Positions 34,303 through 43,651 of a stretch of DNA of 64,000 nt are shown here, piece after piece. Positions within the stretch are counted from its first letter, which is position 1, and each line of letters opens with the position of its first letter. The notes beneath the pieces are model-generated. The model did not search any database. It was not told the origin of the DNA and was given only the letters and a program-made list of their open reading frames with translations. The stretch is from JBCCQL01 sp039414355 (GTDB lineage: Bacteria; Planctomycetota; Planctomycetia; Pirellulales; Lacipirellulaceae): NCBI GenBank assembly GCA_039414355.1, contig JBCDJN010000013.1, positions 1 through 64,000 of the forward strand. The letters are read 5' to 3'. The position numbers and the translations under genes are program-made.

Positions 34303-35079
34303 CTATCGCACGCGTCGCCGCACCGCGGCGGCCAAGCAGCCGCACGCGGCCAGCAGCACGCCACCGGTCGGCTCCGGGACGACGGTGAACGTGATCACCG
34401 GCCACTCGCCCTGCAGACCAGCCTCGCGGACCGTCATCTGGTACGCATCGAAACCGGTGGCGAACGCATCCGCCCCGTAGCTCAGCCGCAGGAATACGTA
34501 CTGACCGGCCCCGGCGCCGCCGTCGTACGACGTGTTGAGGAAGTCGCGCAGGTTGGCGTCGCCCGTCGCGTCGGTGTTGTTGTTGGGCATGCCAACAAAG
34601 CCGGCCGAACTCGACGGCGTCAAGAAGCTCTCCTGAATCAGCGTCGCCGAGGGGTCGAACGCCGCGCCGACGTAGAAGTCGTCGACTGAGATCGCCGGAT
34701 CGGGATCAACCCGTACACCGTAGAGGTCGATGTCCGTCACCGTGTCGTTGCCGATGTTGTAGACCATGATGCCAAGGTCGGCGCTCAGAAATGGGTCGAC
34801 AACCGCACCGCGGTTTGGCAGCTGGAAGGGGATGACAACCGACGTCAGTCCCGGACCGAACCACTCGCCAATCTGGGCGTCGAAGTCGCCGAACGTATCG
34901 GGGTGAACGACCGGCCACGGGTTCTGCGGCGGCAGGTTATCGCGGACTTCGAGGAATCCATCGTTGGCGTCGGAGAAGATCTGCGCCGCCATCGCCTGAT
35001 GGGCCGTCGCAATCCCGCACACAACCGCGAGGAGTGCCCGGAGCCGACGCCCCGGGAAACAAGACAACTTCGCTGACAT
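34303..35079 (-). CDS. Exported PEP-CTERM protein, paralogue of the gene at 23617-24690
   Basis: This 258-residue protein starts at ATG 35079 (MSAKLSCFPGRRLRALLAVV, a signal peptide ending HQAMAA). Its main domain matches the one at 23617: QIFSDANDGFLEVRDNLPP, PWPVVHPDTFGDFDAQIGEW, DIDLYGVRVDPDPAIS, LIQESFLTPSSSAGFVGMPN and YVFLRLSYGADAF. Unlike that copy it lacks the dockerin-like insert and goes straight to a PEP-CTERM tail (VPEPTGGVLLAACGCLAAAV, basic end). It faces the glucan operon from the other side. The two paralogues therefore bracket the glucanase region. Function unknown. Confidence 0.82.
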   Translation of the reverse strand: MSAKLSCFPGRRLRALLAVVCGIATAHQAMAAQIFSDANDGFLEVRDNLPPQNPWPVVHPDTFGDFDAQIGEWFGPGLTSVVIPFQLPNRGAVVDPFLSADLGIMVYNIGNDTVTDIDLYGVRVDPDPAISVDDFYVGAAFDPSATLIQESFLTPSSSAGFVGMPNNNTDATGDANLRDFLNTSYDGGAGAGQYVFLRLSYGADAFATGFDAYQMTVREAGLQGEWPVITFTVVPEPTGGVLLAACGCLAAAVRRRVR

Positions 35080-35462
35080 TAGGTCTACCTCAAGATGAAG
35101 AAAAGAGAAGCACGAGCGACCGGTCATGGGTCGCATGCACCAACCAGCAAGCACGGAAGAAAAGAGACCAACTCAGTGCCGGCAGCACCGACCTGTGCCA
35201 TGGAATACGCCACAGAACGCATTTCTGCCGCGCAATCACAGAAAAGCACCGAATTGCGGAGGCCCGCGACAGTCGTAGCATGACGGTCGTCTGACGCCAC
35301 GACACCTCTGGACCTCAACGAGAGATGACCCTTCCGGTGACAGGAGCCGACTACCCCAAACGATCCGCGGCACCTCTCGTCGCGCCGCGGCACCCCTTGG
35401 CCAGCAGAGCCGCACGCCGTGGATGTTGACAAACGCACGTAAGTTCAGGCCGACGGCCGGAA

Positions 35463-35681
35463 GTGAGACGCTATCGTGCGGGACGCGCGGCCAAGCCTCG
35501 GCTGTTGCGAATCAAAGAAGCGACAGAGAAGCAAGACAAGGATGCGGCCCACCGATCAGACGAGCGAGCCGCTGACCGAGAGCGTGCCCTCGCGGGGTTG
35601 CGGCGTGGAGAACTCGCCCCACCCACGTGTGGCTCGGTCGTACTAGACGACGGAACCCTGCACTGCGAACTCAACGCCTGA
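35463..35681 (+). CDS. Possible small basic/acidic protein, 72 codons
   Basis: A GTG-started frame of 72 codons encodes a highly charged protein (IKEATEKQDKDAAHRSDERA) ending LDDGTLHCELNA. It has no recognised family. Support comes only from the terminator-like hairpin that begins 12 bp after its stop. It could equally be a fragment or a chance frame. Confidence 0.25.
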   Translation: MRRYRAGRAAKPRLLRIKEATEKQDKDAAHRSDERAADRERALAGLRRGELAPPTCGSVVLDDGTLHCELNA

Positions 35682-35692
35682 GACGAGAAGGA

Positions 35693-35717
35693 CCGCGGCG
35701 GCTCTGAGTCGCCGCGG
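35693..35717. terminator. GC-rich hairpin, possible terminator
   Basis: CCGCGGCG (35693-35700) pairs perfectly with CGCCGCGG (35710-35717) around a 9-base loop. It follows the small frame at 35463-35681. Confidence 0.4.
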
Positions 35718-35885
35718 CGAAGCGATCTCGCACGCGGACTACAAGAGTGGGTCACCCGGCAACAGCGCTTGCGCGGCGATGACTCTTGAAGCCCGGAGGC
35801 CGAAGCGGGCAGCAGCCAAACGAACCGGCAGACCGACAGGGCGCCCTTCTTCACGATCTCAAAGCAGCTGATCCGCGTCCTCAGC

Positions 35886-35948
35886 TTCGATGCCACGTGT
35901 GCGTTGAACTTGTAAGACAGTTGCGTTGAATCGTCGAAGGATTCCGCG
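35886..35948. repeat. 63-bp dispersed repeat, copy A
   Basis: This block aligns without gaps to 56400-56462, with 50 of 63 bases identical by hand count. Both copies are in the same orientation. Copy B abuts a tRNA-His 3' half. On the minus strand both could encode a shared tail pattern (RRFNAxVxQVQ, then GIE), so they may be ends of a decayed mobile-element gene. Confidence 0.5.
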
Positions 35949-36228
35949 GGCGTCCTTGAGGCTGGTGAAGAGCTCACGGTTGAGCAGCTCATCTCGCTGG
36001 CGCTCATCGTGTTCCGGGTCGATCGCCCGGTCACCGAAGCCCGCATCGGGCATCGCAAAGTCGCCGTCGCCCCGGACCTTGGCGACGACGGAAAAATGCC
36101 GGCTTCGTTGGCGGGCCCGTGCGACTCTTCGTGATTGAGAGGATAGGAGCGAATAACTCACAGCCCCGGCGGCCGCTCCAAGGCCCACTCGTCTTGCCGA
36201 AGCCTGATCCCGTAACGAGGCGGTAGAA

Positions 36229-36771
36229 GTGGCTGACAAGAAGACCGATCTCGTCACGCGGAAACTCCAGGAAGCCGCGATGGCGTCGGACGACTTCGAG
36301 GAGCAAGCGGAAAACATGATCTGGAGCGCTGTCTGTGTGACCGCGGGGCTAGGCGCCGTTCCGTTTGGCATCAACACGTGGTTCTTTGTTGCCGCCAACA
36401 CAACGCTGATCGCGATGCTTGGCAAGCACTACGGGCAGCAGCTCAGCCACGAAGGGGCCGCGAAGGTCCTCCGGCACATTGTCATGTCCGTAGGCTTCAC
36501 GTTCTTCGCTACCACGCTTGGGCTTAAGTTCTTCGCCGAGGTGCTCAAGGGCGCCGGAGTGATCACGATGGGCGGCGCCACGGTCGCCGGCATGGCGCTC
36601 GACGCCACGCTTGGCGGCGCCACAACCTACGCCATTGGATACACCGCACAGTCCTACTTTCGGAAAAGCCCGAAGATGAAACGGGCCGAGATCAAACGTG
36701 TCTTCGCCGCGGGGTTTGCCGAGGGCAAGCGGCGTGTTACTTCAACCTCAGTAAAGGGGAAGCAGGAATGA
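36229..36771 (+). CDS. Small membrane protein, DUF697/YcjF-like character
   Basis: This 180-residue protein starts at GTG 36229 (MADKKTDLVTRKLQEAAMAS), with a purine-rich ribosome-binding region (GAGGCGGTAGAA) just before it. Residues ~30-60 (AVCVTAGLGAVPFGINTWFF) and ~80-125 (LRHIVMSVGFTFFATTLGLK, GVITMGGATVAGMALDATLG) form three or so membrane segments, followed by a basic C-terminal tail (FRKSPKMKRAEIKRVFAAGF). The layout, a charged helix followed by membrane segments and IGYTAQSYF, recalls the DUF697 membrane domain found next to GTPases, but no GTPase is present. Its stop overlaps the next start by 4 bp (ATGA), so the two form a unit. Function unknown. Confidence 0.6.
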   Translation: MADKKTDLVTRKLQEAAMASDDFEEQAENMIWSAVCVTAGLGAVPFGINTWFFVAANTTLIAMLGKHYGQQLSHEGAAKVLRHIVMSVGFTFFATTLGLKFFAEVLKGAGVITMGGATVAGMALDATLGGATTYAIGYTAQSYFRKSPKMKRAEIKRVFAAGFAEGKRRVTSTSVKGKQE

Positions 36772-36998
36772 TGGACTTCGATTTCTTCGATTTCGTAGAC
36801 GGTGGTGAGATGACGCCGGAGGAGATCGTGCCGGGCGTCGACGACGAACTGTTGGAGGAAGTCACCAACGCGATGTCGGCCGAGGACCTCCCGACGAATC
36901 AGTCCGAAGGCAGTGTCAAGTTTGGCTACACCATCGACCGGTGGGGGCAACCCTATTGGGGTGACGGAACCCCGGACGTCAGCAACTGGCCAAGCTGA
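36768..36998 (+). CDS. Small acidic protein of unknown function
   Basis: This 76-residue, strongly acidic protein (DFDFFDFVDGGEMTPEEIVP, DDELLEEVTNAMSAEDL) ends in an aromatic segment VKFGYTIDRWGQPYWGDGTP. It has no signal peptide or membrane helix. Translational coupling by an ATGA overlap ties it to the membrane protein upstream. It may be a soluble partner of that protein. I do not recognise the family. Confidence 0.55.
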   Translation: MMDFDFFDFVDGGEMTPEEIVPGVDDELLEEVTNAMSAEDLPTNQSEGSVKFGYTIDRWGQPYWGDGTPDVSNWPS

Positions 36999-37144
36999 GG
37001 CGCCGGCGATCGAGGTTGGGCCAAAGCGACGGCGCCGCAGCCGTGATCGCTCGGCGGAGCGACGCGGATGCGGCGCCACGCGATTCTTGCGGCAACGCGC
37101 GGCGTCAGCGATACTCAGGGCCCACTCTAACCCTGGTATTGCTG

Positions 37145-37775
37145 ATGCCGGCCGAGCCAACCCATGCCCAGCAAATCACCGTCTGGCTCAACCGCGTCCA
37201 GAATGGGCGTGACGAGTCGGCGTGTGCGCATTTGTGGCAAGCGTACTTCGAGCGGCTGATCTTGCTTGCCCGGAAGCAGCTGCGTGGTGCGCCCCAGCGT
37301 GTTGGCGACGAGGAAGACGTTGTCCTGAGCGTGATGGACAGCTTCTTCGCGGGGGTGCAGCAGGGGAGGTTTCCAAACCTCAGCGACCGCAATGAACTGT
37401 GGGCCCTGCTGGTCACGATGACCGCTCGGAAGGCCGTCAATCAGTTGCGCGGACAGCAGACGCTGAAGCGAGGCGGCGGCAAGAACCGAGGGGAATCGGC
37501 GTTCGGCGATCCCGCCGCCGGCGAGGGAGGCCAGGGGATCAACACCGTCGCAGCTCCGACCCCCCACGCCAGAGTTTGCCGTCGAAGTCGCGGAGTCGTG
37601 CCGGCGCCGGCTCGCTTCCCTCGGCGACGAGGAACTCGTCAAGGTCGCAACGATGAGGCTCGAAGGTTACACCACGCAAGAGATCGCCGAGCGGCTTAAC
37701 TGCTCACCACGAACGGTTGAGCGCCGGCTCGAAGCGATACGCCGGGCGTGGGCCGATCGCGACCCGGACAACTAA
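37145..37775 (+). CDS. ECF RNA polymerase sigma factor, frameshifted in a C6 run
   Basis: ATG 37145 (MPAEPTHAQQITVWLNRVQN) begins an ECF sigma factor of the planctomycete kinase-linked type. Region 2 (AYFERLILLARKQLRGAPQR, GDEEDVVLSVMDSFFAG, WALLVTMTARKAVNQLRGQQ) is intact. After six C residues at 37560-37565 the frame is wrong and yields non-homologous sequence to 37699. Removing one C restores PEFAVEVAESCRRRLASLGD, ELVKVATMRLEGYTTQEIAE and RLNCSPRTVERRLEAIRRAW, i.e. region 4 with its helix-turn-helix, ending at stop 37773-37775. As sequenced the DNA-binding region 4 is lost. The downstream kinase gene also carries an indel. The pair normally forms a sigma/kinase module. Confidence 0.75.
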
Positions 37776-37794
37776 CCCTGCTTGTGACGGCGCG

Positions 37795-40700
37795 ATGTCG
37801 CATCAATGGTTAGACGGCTTGCCGAACGCCGAGTCGACCGAGGCGAGCGGCGACTCGGTTGACCGAGGCGAGCGGCGACTCGGTTGACCAAGCGCTGCAG
37901 GACTTCGAGTACCGGTGGCAGCAAGACGAGCGCCCCTCGCTGCAGCAGGTCATTGCAAGGCTGCGGGACCCGGCCGCGGCGGAGTCGGTGGCGCTCTATT
38001 GTGAGTTTGTCGCCATCGACTTGTGGCATCGATGGCGGGCGTCGCCCGAGGCAGCTCGGGAGGAGTCGGACGGTTTACCGGCGAAGCCGCTGCTGGAAGC
38101 CTACGCGGCCGTCTACCCCGCCGCATGCCCCGTGCATAGGCTGCCCGCGAGCCTGGTGAAGGAAGAGTACCGGGTCCGCCGCATGGCGGGCGAGGCGATC
38201 GACAAACAGGCGCACGCCACCCGGTTTCGCGGGACCGATGAGGCGACGCTGCTGAAAGCGCTCGACAGTGTCGACTACGAGATCGATCTCGCCTCAACGC
38301 TCGCGGCGGCACACGCGTCGTCGGTGGTCGATCACACCGCGTCGCACAGCAAGCCGGTTCAACCCTACGAGCCAGGGCAGAGGATCGCCCAGTTCGAGCT
38401 CCGCCAACGGATCGCGGCCGGCGGGTTCGGTGCGGTTTGGCGGGCGTGGGACGACCGCCTCAGCCGCGAGGTAGCGGTCAAGCTGCCGCGTCGGGTCGAT
38501 CTCGAGCCACGGGAGGTCAAGTACTTCTTGGCCGAGTCGCGTTCCGCCGCGCAGCTGAAGCACCCCAACATCGTTCCTGTCTTCGAGTCGGGCGTGTCGG
38601 GCGATACGCCGTATATCGTCTCGGAGCTCGTCGATGGCAAGCCTTTGTCGGAGATCAACTTCCGGGGAGATTGGAACGCTATCGCAAGCACCGCGGCGCA
38701 ACTGGCCGAAGCCCTTCATCACGCCCACAGCCAAGGGGTGGTGCACCGAGACATCAAGCCAGCCAACATCCTCATTGAGCCCGACGGCCGCCCGAGGATC
38801 ACCGACTTTGGCCTGGCCCGGCACGAGGGCTTCGCCCACTCGGCGACCGCCGAAGGCGCGGTGTTTGGCACGCTCGCCTACATGCCTCCCGAACAGGCCC
38901 GAGGGATGGGGCAGCACGCGGACGGGCGGTCGGACGTCTACTCGCTGGGCGTTGTGTTATTCGAGCTGCTAGAGGGCGCTCTCCCGTTCGAGACCGACGC
39001 GCTCGCTCGCCAGATGCGTGGCCCGGCAACGCAGCGGCCGCCGAAGTTCACCACCGACGTGCCGCTCGACCTGCAGACCGTCTGTCTTAAGTGCCTGGAA
39101 GCCGACCCGGGCGATCGCTACGCAACGGCCGAAACCTTGGCAAGCGACCTGGAAGCCTATCTCGACGGGCGACCGATTACCGCGCGGCCTCTCGGCCCGG
39201 GAGAACGGCTAACGCGGTGGCGCCGAGCCCGTCCGTTGACGGCCGGGTTGGTTGCCACCACCATGTTCCTGGCGGTCTTGCTCGTTTCGGCGGTCTTCCT
39301 ATCGACGTGGCGTTTGGGTTCGCTCTCGGCGGACATCTCGTCGGCCAACTCCGCAGCCGCGGCCGAGCGGGTTGCGTCCAACCTTGTGCGTTACGCATCG
39401 ACGCTTTCTTCAGCCCATCAAGCCTTCAGCGATGGCGACGCCGGCCGGGCGGAACGGTTGCTGACCGACGCGTCGCAGCAGCTGCCCAACTCCGACCGAC
39501 CGCCGTTCGCACACCGGCTGCTCGACGTGTGGCTAGCCAAGCCCGGGCTGCAGGCGATCGAAGCCCATACGGGCGCCGTGCTCGCAGCAACCATTAAAGG
39601 GGGAGCGGTGTCCACCATCGGGGCCGATGGTCACCTGCGGCAGTGGGATGCCGAAACCGGGGAGGGGCTCGGCGATTGGAGACTCGGCAAGGCCGGACCG
39701 ATTGAGCTTGCGTGCTTTCATCCTCAAGAGCCGCAGGCGGTGATCGCAACCGACCGCCGCTTGCTGGGGATAGGCACGGGCGAATCCGAACCCGCCCACG
39801 AGTTCGAGGTTCCGCTGGATGCTCCGATCACAAACCTCGGCTACTCCAACAGCGGCGGCCACATCTATGCAGTGATCGGCGGCCAGGAGCTGCGGGTTTG
39901 GAAGGCGACCGATGGCGAGCAGGTGTTGCGATTGCCGCGCGATCTGCCCCTGCTCGGCGCCGCCGTGCTTGACCAGGAGCGGGTTGCCCTGCTGCAAGGC
40001 TCGGGGGGGCTCGACGTGGTCAGCCTTGATGCGGGCCGGCTTGTGTCGGCGCCACGCGCTGGCGACGCGGCCGTCGCGGGGCGGTTTGCGAGCGCACCCG
40101 GCGCCGCGTTCGCCGTGGCCGCAACGACCGACGGCCGCCTGCTGCGGGTGAATCCCGATGGCGGATTGGCGCCGATCGCCACAAACCCTGCTGAAGGGCT
40201 GACGGCGTTGGCGTTGTCGGGCCGCGGCCGACTGCTCGCCGCTGGCGCAAGAACCGGAGCGGTCACGGTGCTCTCGCCCGGCGCCGGCCCGCCGATCGGC
40301 TTGGTGGGCCATCGGCGGCGCGTCACTTGCCTGGCATTCGATCAGTCGGGGCAGCGATTGGTGTCGGGCGATGCGGGCGGGCTCGTGATTCTTTGGGATA
40401 CAGCAACCGGTTCCGGCGCACGCAAGCTACACCACGCCCTGGCGCCAGTCGTTCACGGGGTCGCTCCGATCTCGGCGACCGAGTTGGTCTCGGCCGAGGC
40501 CAGTTCCATCACACCCTCAGGCTATTCGGGGCGATCCCAATCGCAAGGGGCGTTGAATCGATGGGGCAACTCGCGCGGCGACGATCGGAGGTTGGAACCG
40601 ACCCTGTCGTACAGCGACGCCGCGGTGTCGCCGGACGGCAAGTGGCTGGCGATCTCGGCGGGCAGCCCTTGGACACCCGGCAGGATTGAAGTGATCGACC

Positions 40701-42364
40701 TCGAAGCCCGGAGCCGCCGAGTTGCCTGGGAGGATGTCGTCGGCTCTGCCCATTCAATCGCTTTCGGCCCCGCCGGGAGGCTAGCGGTCGCAAGCGGGCG
40801 ATCGGTCGAAGGCGGGCCGAATCCACGCCAGGACGCCGATTCGCGTCTCGTTGTGCTCGCGCCGGATCTCTCGGCCGTTGAACTCGATATCCCCCTCCCC
40901 GGCCGGGTGGTCTCCGACTTGGCGTTCTCGCCTGATGGCGGAGGGCTGGTGATCGCTTCCTACCGGGAACCGGCGCCCCTGTTGCTTGACCTCGATTCGG
41001 CCGCCGAGACGCCGCCCGCTCCGATTGCCAACCCGAGCGGCGAAGGCGTTTCGGCCTTATCGTTTGTCGGCCCGGGGCGGGTCGCGTACGCCACCTTCAA
41101 CGAGCAGAACCTGGCAAAGCCCGGCAGCGTGCTCTTGCTAAACGCCGACGTGGGCGAGACCCGCGAGCTTGGACAGCACGAACTTCCCGTGACTTCGATC
41201 ACGCCAGTTTCCGACAACCGGTTCGTCACCGCTTCACTGGATGGAGAGCTGTGCTGGTGGAGCACCGATCGCCCAGCCGCGCTCCATCGGCATCGAGTCG
41301 GCAGCCCCGTCATGGCGACCCGGCAAGGCGCCACTCCGGAAGAACTGCTCATGATCACCGCACAGCCGGGGGCACGGCTGGAGCTTGGCGCTTGGCGTCG
41401 ACGCGATGACACGTTCGTGCTGCAACGCAACTACGGCGTGGTTGGCGGGGTGGCGATGGCGACCGACCTGCAGCGGGGGTGTGTCTACGTTGGCGAGGCG
41501 CTTCACGGATCGCTGAACTCCGTGGGCCTGGAGTCCGGCGCGCTCCAACTGATGCCCTCAGCTGAAGTGGTCAGGATAACCGAAAGTGCGTTGATGTGTG
41601 TCGCCACGTCGCTGGAGTCCCTGCCCGGGTTGGCGGTGACCGGCGACCGCGAAGGTGTCGTTGCGCTTTGGGACATCAATCGTCATCAAGAGATCGACGC
41701 CACAACCGCCGCCGGAGCGCCCGTCATTGAAGTGGGCATCTCCAACGACGGCGCCTTCGCGGCCGCCCTGTTGCCCGGCGCCGAACCATCACAACGCAGC
41801 AGGGGCAGGTTGAGGCTGTTCCGAATCGAACCGCCAGGCCACCGGCTTGCCCCCTACGCTCCCGCCGCGTTGCGGGGAGTTGATGCGTCTGCAATCGCGT
41901 TCTCGCCATCCGGCGCCGTGCTGGCGATCGGCGTTGCGGGCGGTTGCCTGCTGTACGACCTTGCTGGTGATGAGGAAGTGGTCCGCTACGCCATCGATTC
42001 GATCGAGGCCGACGCGCCAACCGCCATTGCGTTCTCGCCGAGCGGTGATCACTTGGCGTTTGTGACGCCCACCTCGATTGTCGCCTTCAACACGGAGTCT
42101 GGCAAAGTTGTCGCCTCGCGGCGATTTGAGTCCCGACGCCCAGCTGCGTTGGCGTTCTCGCCCGACGGCACGACCCTCGCCGCGGTACTGGAGGATGGGG
42201 TGCGGCTGCTGGCCTTTCCCGAACTGTTGCCGCTTGCCGATCTGCCGTCGCCCCTCAGGCGATTGACCGCCGCCTGCTTCTCGCTGGATGGCGATACGCT
42301 GTACGCCTCGGGGGTCGGCGTCAACCTTGGCGAAGGCGTCTGCTGCTGGGAGGCAAGCCGATGA
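37795..42364 (+). CDS. Ser/Thr protein kinase with WD40-type beta-propeller, disrupted near its start by a 25-bp duplication
   Basis: ATG 37795 gives MSHQWLDGLPNAESTEASGD, but a 25-bp tandem duplication (37836-37885) then shifts the frame; with one copy it would join the long frame open from 37859. Counting from 37859: an N-terminal regulatory region (~1-170, SVDQALQDFEYRWQQDERPS), a Hanks-type kinase domain (~175-440) with RIAAGGFGAVWRAW, AVKLPRR, HRDIKPANIL, DFGLARH and GTLAYMPPEQARG, a transmembrane helix (~460-485), then ~1000 residues of WD40-like blades (GHRRRVTCLAFDQSGQRLVS, LAFSPDGTTLAAVLEDGVRL). All catalytic kinase motifs are present. TTG 37859 could allow re-initiation. It follows the sigma gene and overlaps DUF1559 (ATGA). 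Such kinases probably sense conditions outside through the propeller. Confidence 0.88.
37836..37885 (+). repeat. Perfect 25-bp tandem duplication inside the kinase 5' coding region
   Basis: The unit GACCGAGGCGAGCGGCGACT plus CGGTT occurs twice back to back (37836-37860, 37861-37885) and is followed by GACC, the start of a third unit. Because 25 is not a multiple of three, one unit keeps the kinase frame open from ATG 37795, whereas two produce a stop shortly after. Confidence 0.95.
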
Positions 42365-43404
42365 GTGACGCCGATCGACACAGCCAGCGCAGAACTAACG
42401 AGCCGAGTCCCCGCCGCTTGGCTCTCGGATTCACATTGGTTGAGTTGCTTGTCGTGATCGCCATCATCGCCACGCTGGTCGCCCTGCTGCTGCCCGCCGT
42501 GCAATCGGCTCGTGAGTCGGCGCGCCGCACCGAATGCATGAGCCGATTGCGCCAGATCGGGTTGGCGGCCCTCTCGTTCCATGAAGCAACCCAGAGCCTG
42601 CCGCCGGGGCACCTCGGGCCACCAAGCACCGGCGACACCGCGGGGGCGGCGCCCGGCGGGTACGCCCAGAACCTTGGCGCCGTCGCCTTCCTGCTGCGTC
42701 ACCTGGAGAGGGGCGACCTGGCCGATGCGATCAAGGTGGATGCCTCGCGCGAGAACTGGCCGCGCAACGATCCGAGCCAGCCGCGGGTGGTTCCCTACTT
42801 CCAAGACCCCGACACTTGGGCAACCGCCAAGGCGAACGTTCCGAGCCTTCGCTGCCCCTCAACGGCGCAGCCCTCGGCGACCAACGACGTCATCGTCATC
42901 TTGAACGTGCTGAACTGCGGGCCAACCTGCGGCAACCTCCAGCGGCTCGTTTGGCCGGACCGCAACGAAGCCGCGACGATCGGCCGCACCAACTATCTGC
43001 CGGTGGCGGGCGCCCTGGGCAAACTCTCCCATCCCGAGCGCGGCGAAAGCTTCTGGGACCGGTACGCAGGGGCGTTTTGGAATCGCTCGGCGGTTCGCCA
43101 AGGCCAGATCGTTGACGGCTCGAGCCGGACGCTCCTCTGGGGCGAAGCGGTCGGCGGCTGGCTGCGCGACGGCGCCAGGTCGAACGCTTACGCCTGGATG
43201 GGCGCCGGGGCGCTGCCAACCTTTTGGGGGCTTGGACCGCCGCTCAAGACCGACTGGTCGCAGTTCAGCTCCGAACACCCCGGCGTGGTCAACTTCTGCT
43301 ACGCGGACGGATCGGTGCGGCCCGTTGATACCGACATCGACCGCTGGGCGTTGATCAACTTGTCCGCGATTAGCGATGGCCAGATCGGAGGAGCAACCCC
43401 ATGA
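42361..43404 (+). CDS. DUF1559 (SBP_bac_10) family protein with pseudopilin N-terminus
   Basis: This 347-residue DUF1559 protein has a ~22-residue basic leader, longer than usual, before the prepilin-type core (GFTLVELLVVIAIIATLVAL then LPAVQSARESARR). The C-terminal family motif is SEHPGVVNFCYADGSVRPV; the usual Cys-Asp-Gly-Ser is Ala-Asp-Gly-Ser here. It overlaps the kinase stop by 4 bp and the lipoprotein start by 4 bp, so it is part of the sigma/kinase operon. It may be exported through a type II secretion-like pseudopilus; function unproven. Confidence 0.93.
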   Translation: MSDADRHSQRRTNEPSPRRLALGFTLVELLVVIAIIATLVALLLPAVQSARESARRTECMSRLRQIGLAALSFHEATQSLPPGHLGPPSTGDTAGAAPGGYAQNLGAVAFLLRHLERGDLADAIKVDASRENWPRNDPSQPRVVPYFQDPDTWATAKANVPSLRCPSTAQPSATNDVIVILNVLNCGPTCGNLQRLVWPDRNEAATIGRTNYLPVAGALGKLSHPERGESFWDRYAGAFWNRSAVRQGQIVDGSSRTLLWGEAVGGWLRDGARSNAYAWMGAGALPTFWGLGPPLKTDWSQFSSEHPGVVNFCYADGSVRPVDTDIDRWALINLSAISDGQIGGATP

Positions 43405-43592
43405 AACCGTCGCACAACCGCGGGCCTCTGAATCGAGGGTGGCCCCGACTGATCGCCGTTGCCTGCGTTCTTGTTGCGGGCGCCGGCTGCGGTGACAACG
43501 ATGAGCAGGCCCCGACCGCTGAGCCGGGCGTCTCCTCAGAGCTTGAGTTGGAAGAGAAGGCGGCGGACCTCGATGGCTTGATGCCAGAGTGA
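43401..43592 (+). CDS. Small lipoprotein
   Basis: This 63-residue protein has a signal peptide and a lipobox (IAVACVLVAGAGC, Cys ~33), then a short acidic tail (AEPGVSSELELEEKAADLDG). The mature part is only ~30 residues. Four-base overlaps on both sides tie it to the DUF1559 gene and to the frame leading into the HAF-repeat gene. Small lipoproteins of this kind often follow DUF1559 genes in planctomycetes; the role is unknown. Confidence 0.75.
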   Translation: MKPSHNRGPLNRGWPRLIAVACVLVAGAGCGDNDEQAPTAEPGVSSELELEEKAADLDGLMPE

Positions 43593-43651
43593 ATTCGTCT
43601 CAGGCGTTTGCGCGAGCAAGCGCCACACTCACACCACAACGAGTAGCCAAC

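Larger units (their letters stand above)
35080..36228. other. Sparse region with one possible small gene and a repeat copy
   Basis: No family-level gene is visible in this 1.1-kb stretch. It holds a possible 72-codon frame at 35463, a GC-rich hairpin after it and one copy of a 63-bp sequence shared with 56400-56462. Long antisense frames here have no motifs. Base composition is less GC-biased around 35080-35330 than in neighbouring genes. Confidence 0.45.
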
